From NCBI RefSeq assembly GCF_014874065.1, contig NZ_JADBEE010000001.1:868001-932000 (forward strand): a stretch of DNA of 64,000 bases. The letters run 5' to 3'. The notes below the pieces were generated by a model. It searched no databases and had not been told where the DNA came from. It was given only the letters and a program-made list of their open reading frames with translations. The position numbers and the translations under genes were made by a program. This DNA comes from Nesterenkonia halotolerans. GTDB lineage: Bacteria; Actinomycetota; Actinomycetes; Actinomycetales; Micrococcaceae. Positions 62,426 to 64,000 of the stretch are shown piece by piece (the stretch's first letter is position 1; every line of letters begins with the position of its first letter).

Positions 62426-63240
62426 CAGCCCGCCGCGCCTGGTGGAAGACAGTCCTGGGACTGGTCTTCACCGGCATCATGCTCTTCCCCGTGTACTGGA
62501 TGTTCAATGTCTCGCTGACGCAGACAAGCGACCTCCGCTCCTCACCGCCCCACTGGTTCCCCTGGGCGCCGACGTTCGAGGGCTATGCGACAGCCCTTGA
62601 CCAGCAGCTGCCGGCGCTGGGCACCAGCCTGCTCATCGGACTCAGCACCGTGGTGCTCACGGTGCTCATCGCGGCGCCGGCGGGTTACGCGATCGCCCTG
62701 CTCAATCTGCGCGGCGGACGGGTGCTCAGCTTCGGCCTGATCGTGGCGCAGATGATCCCCGCCGTGGTGATGGCGATGGGCTTCTACGCCATCTATGTCA
62801 GGCTCGGCCTGCTCAACACCGTCGGAGGCCTGATCCTGGCCAACTCGACGATCGCGGTCCCCTTCGGCGTGCTGCTCTACACCGCCTTCATGGCAGGCAT
62901 GCCCAAGGAACTGCTGCAGGCAGCTCGCGTGGACGGCGCGGGAGCCTGGCGCACCTTCATCTCGGTCGTGCTCCCCGTCAGCAGGAACTCCACGATCACT
63001 GTCGCGCTGTTCGCCTTCCTCTGGGCCTGGTCCGACTTCATCTTCGCGTCCACGTTGAATCGCAACGGTGACATGATCCCGATCACCTTGAGCATCTACC
63101 AATACATCGGCAACAACACGACGCAGTGGAACGCCATCATGGCAACAGCCGTGGTCGCCTCGATCCCCGCCACCGTCCTGCTTGTGCTCGCGCAGCGCTA
63201 CGTCGCTGCAGGCGTGACAGCCGGCTCGGTCAAAGACTAG
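62422..63240 (+). CDS. Sugar ABC transporter permease (MalG-like)
   Basis: 272 aa from ATG 62422 overlapping the previous stop. Six predicted membrane segments, EAA loop QAARVDGAGAWRTFISVVLP, and C-terminal NTTQWNAIMATAVVASIPATVLL typical of MalG-type permeases. Forms the inner membrane channel with the first permease. Confidence 0.93.
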   Translation: MTARRAWWKTVLGLVFTGIMLFPVYWMFNVSLTQTSDLRSSPPHWFPWAPTFEGYATALDQQLPALGTSLLIGLSTVVLTVLIAAPAGYAIALLNLRGGRVLSFGLIVAQMIPAVVMAMGFYAIYVRLGLLNTVGGLILANSTIAVPFGVLLYTAFMAGMPKELLQAARVDGAGAWRTFISVVLPVSRNSTITVALFAFLWAWSDFIFASTLNRNGDMIPITLSIYQYIGNNTTQWNAIMATAVVASIPATVLLVLAQRYVAAGVTAGSVKD

Positions 63241-63253
63241 TGAAGGAACACCT

Positions 63254-64000
63254 GTGACCACCTCCCCTCCCCAGTCCTCCGGGTCCGTGACAGATGACCG
63301 CCGAGCTGTCACACCAGTCGACCCCGCCCGCGGGACGCGGCACGGTCTCGGCATCGACCAGGTCTCCCTCGAGACGGGTTTCTGGAAGACCCTCCAGGAC
63401 GCGAACTCCACCGGTACGCTGCGACACTGCATCGATTGGATGGAACGTCTCGGCTGGCTCGCCAACTTCGACCGCGTCGCCGCGGGCACCATGGACGAGA
63501 ATCGGCCCGGGTGGCAGTTCTCAGACTCCGAGGTGTACAAGCTTCTCGAGGCCCTGGCCTGGGAATATGGACGAACTCGCGACACGGAGATCGACGAGAT
63601 CTTCGAATCGCTGGTGGACCGCGTCGCCGCGGCAGAGGACGACGACGGATACCTCAACACCTGCTTCGGGCACCCCGGACGTCCCGAACGCTACAGCGAC
63701 CTTTCCATGGGGCATGAGCTCTACTGTGCGGGGCATCTCCTGCAGGCTGTCGTTGCCAGGCTGCGCACGAAGGGGGAGGATCGTTTCGTGGCGCTGGGGC
63801 GACGTGTGGCGGACCACGTGCTGCGCGAGTTCGGACCAGAGGGCCGGGACGGTGTCTGCGGGCACCCCGAGATCGAGGTGGCGCTGGCCGAGTTCGCCCG
63901 CGCCACGGGCGAGACCAGGTACCGGGATCAGGCCCAGCTCTTCGTGGAGCGTCGAGGGCACGGCACCCTCTCCCCCATCCCCCTGCTCAGCCGCGAGTAC
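63254..64000 (+). CDS. GH127-like beta-L-arabinofuranosidase, 3' end beyond window
   Basis: 249 codons visible from GTG 63254, open to the window end. WQFSDSEVYKLLEALAW, DDGYLNTCF, MGHELYCAGHLLQA and the GHPEIEVALAEFARATG region match glycoside hydrolase family 127 (formerly DUF1680), which removes beta-L-arabinofuranosyl residues. No signal peptide is seen, so it would act on imported sugars. Catalytic cysteine motifs lie further downstream than the visible part. Confidence 0.85.
   Translation, partial: MTTSPPQSSGSVTDDRRAVTPVDPARGTRHGLGIDQVSLETGFWKTLQDANSTGTLRHCIDWMERLGWLANFDRVAAGTMDENRPGWQFSDSEVYKLLEALAWEYGRTRDTEIDEIFESLVDRVAAAEDDDGYLNTCFGHPGRPERYSDLSMGHELYCAGHLLQAVVARLRTKGEDRFVALGRRVADHVLREFGPEGRDGVCGHPEIEVALAEFARATGETRYRDQAQLFVERRGHGTLSPIPLLSREY

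Noticed and set aside
1..64000. CRISPR arrays, tRNA or rRNA genes
   Set aside because: No regularly spaced direct repeats of CRISPR type and no cloverleaf-like or rRNA segments were seen on either strand in the gaps.

Overview
The window is about 64 kb of high-GC chromosomal DNA from an actinobacterium. Gene content and order point to the Micrococcales, family Micrococcaceae. Nesterenkonia or a close relative is my best guess, made from the look of the proteins and not from any search. Supporting signs are the recA-recX-miaB-miaA-dapF run with DUF3046, a MarR-type gene and a ClgR-like regulator beside cinA-pgsA-ftsK-rnj-dapA, and GTG starts with many leaderless promoters (TANNNT 6-8 nt before the start codon).

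Layout. 1-1,889: a CapA-like lipoprotein (cut by the window edge) divergent from a VanY-like carboxypeptidase. 1,886-21,141: a core housekeeping block, mostly on the minus strand (dinG, hflX, a methyltransferase on plus, dapF, miaA, miaB, recX, recA with an SOS box, regulators, cinA, pgsA, ftsK, RNase J, dapA). 21,394-28,425: a DUF418 membrane protein, a deoR-galT-galE-galK Leloir operon, dapB and a small membrane protein. Three copies of a 75-bp palindromic repeat lie in intergenic gaps of this part. 28,436-33,079: molybdenum-cofactor genes, moeA-moaC-mogA-moaE on minus and moaA-moaD on plus. 33,175-38,062: small proteins, an M16 peptidase, and an Lrp regulator divergent from ornithine cyclodeaminase plus a CtlX-type hydrolase, which would convert citrulline to ornithine to proline.

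38,121-50,974 is accessory: secreted proteins, a PoxB-type oxidase, NUDIX, ArsR-SRPBCC, Ku, two PadR modules (one next to the relic of a deleted ABC permease), an M23 peptidase with its regulator, and small membrane proteins. 51,036-54,771 holds an ABC-F protein and two adjacent beta-lactamase-fold proteins, one lacking its catalytic residues. 54,894-58,787 is a lower-GC island with two overlapping genes (a coiled-coil protein and a DUF4041/GIY-YIG protein) followed by an OGG-fold DNA glycosylase-like gene. 59,057-64,000 is a LacI-controlled sugar ABC transporter with a GH127-type arabinofuranosidase cut by the window end; palindromic operators precede both lacI and the transporter genes.

Most noteworthy: the three-copy 75-bp repeat, the 54.9-58.8 kb island, the dead/live beta-lactamase-fold pair, the hairpin cluster at 47.4-47.6 kb, and several readable autoregulatory operators.
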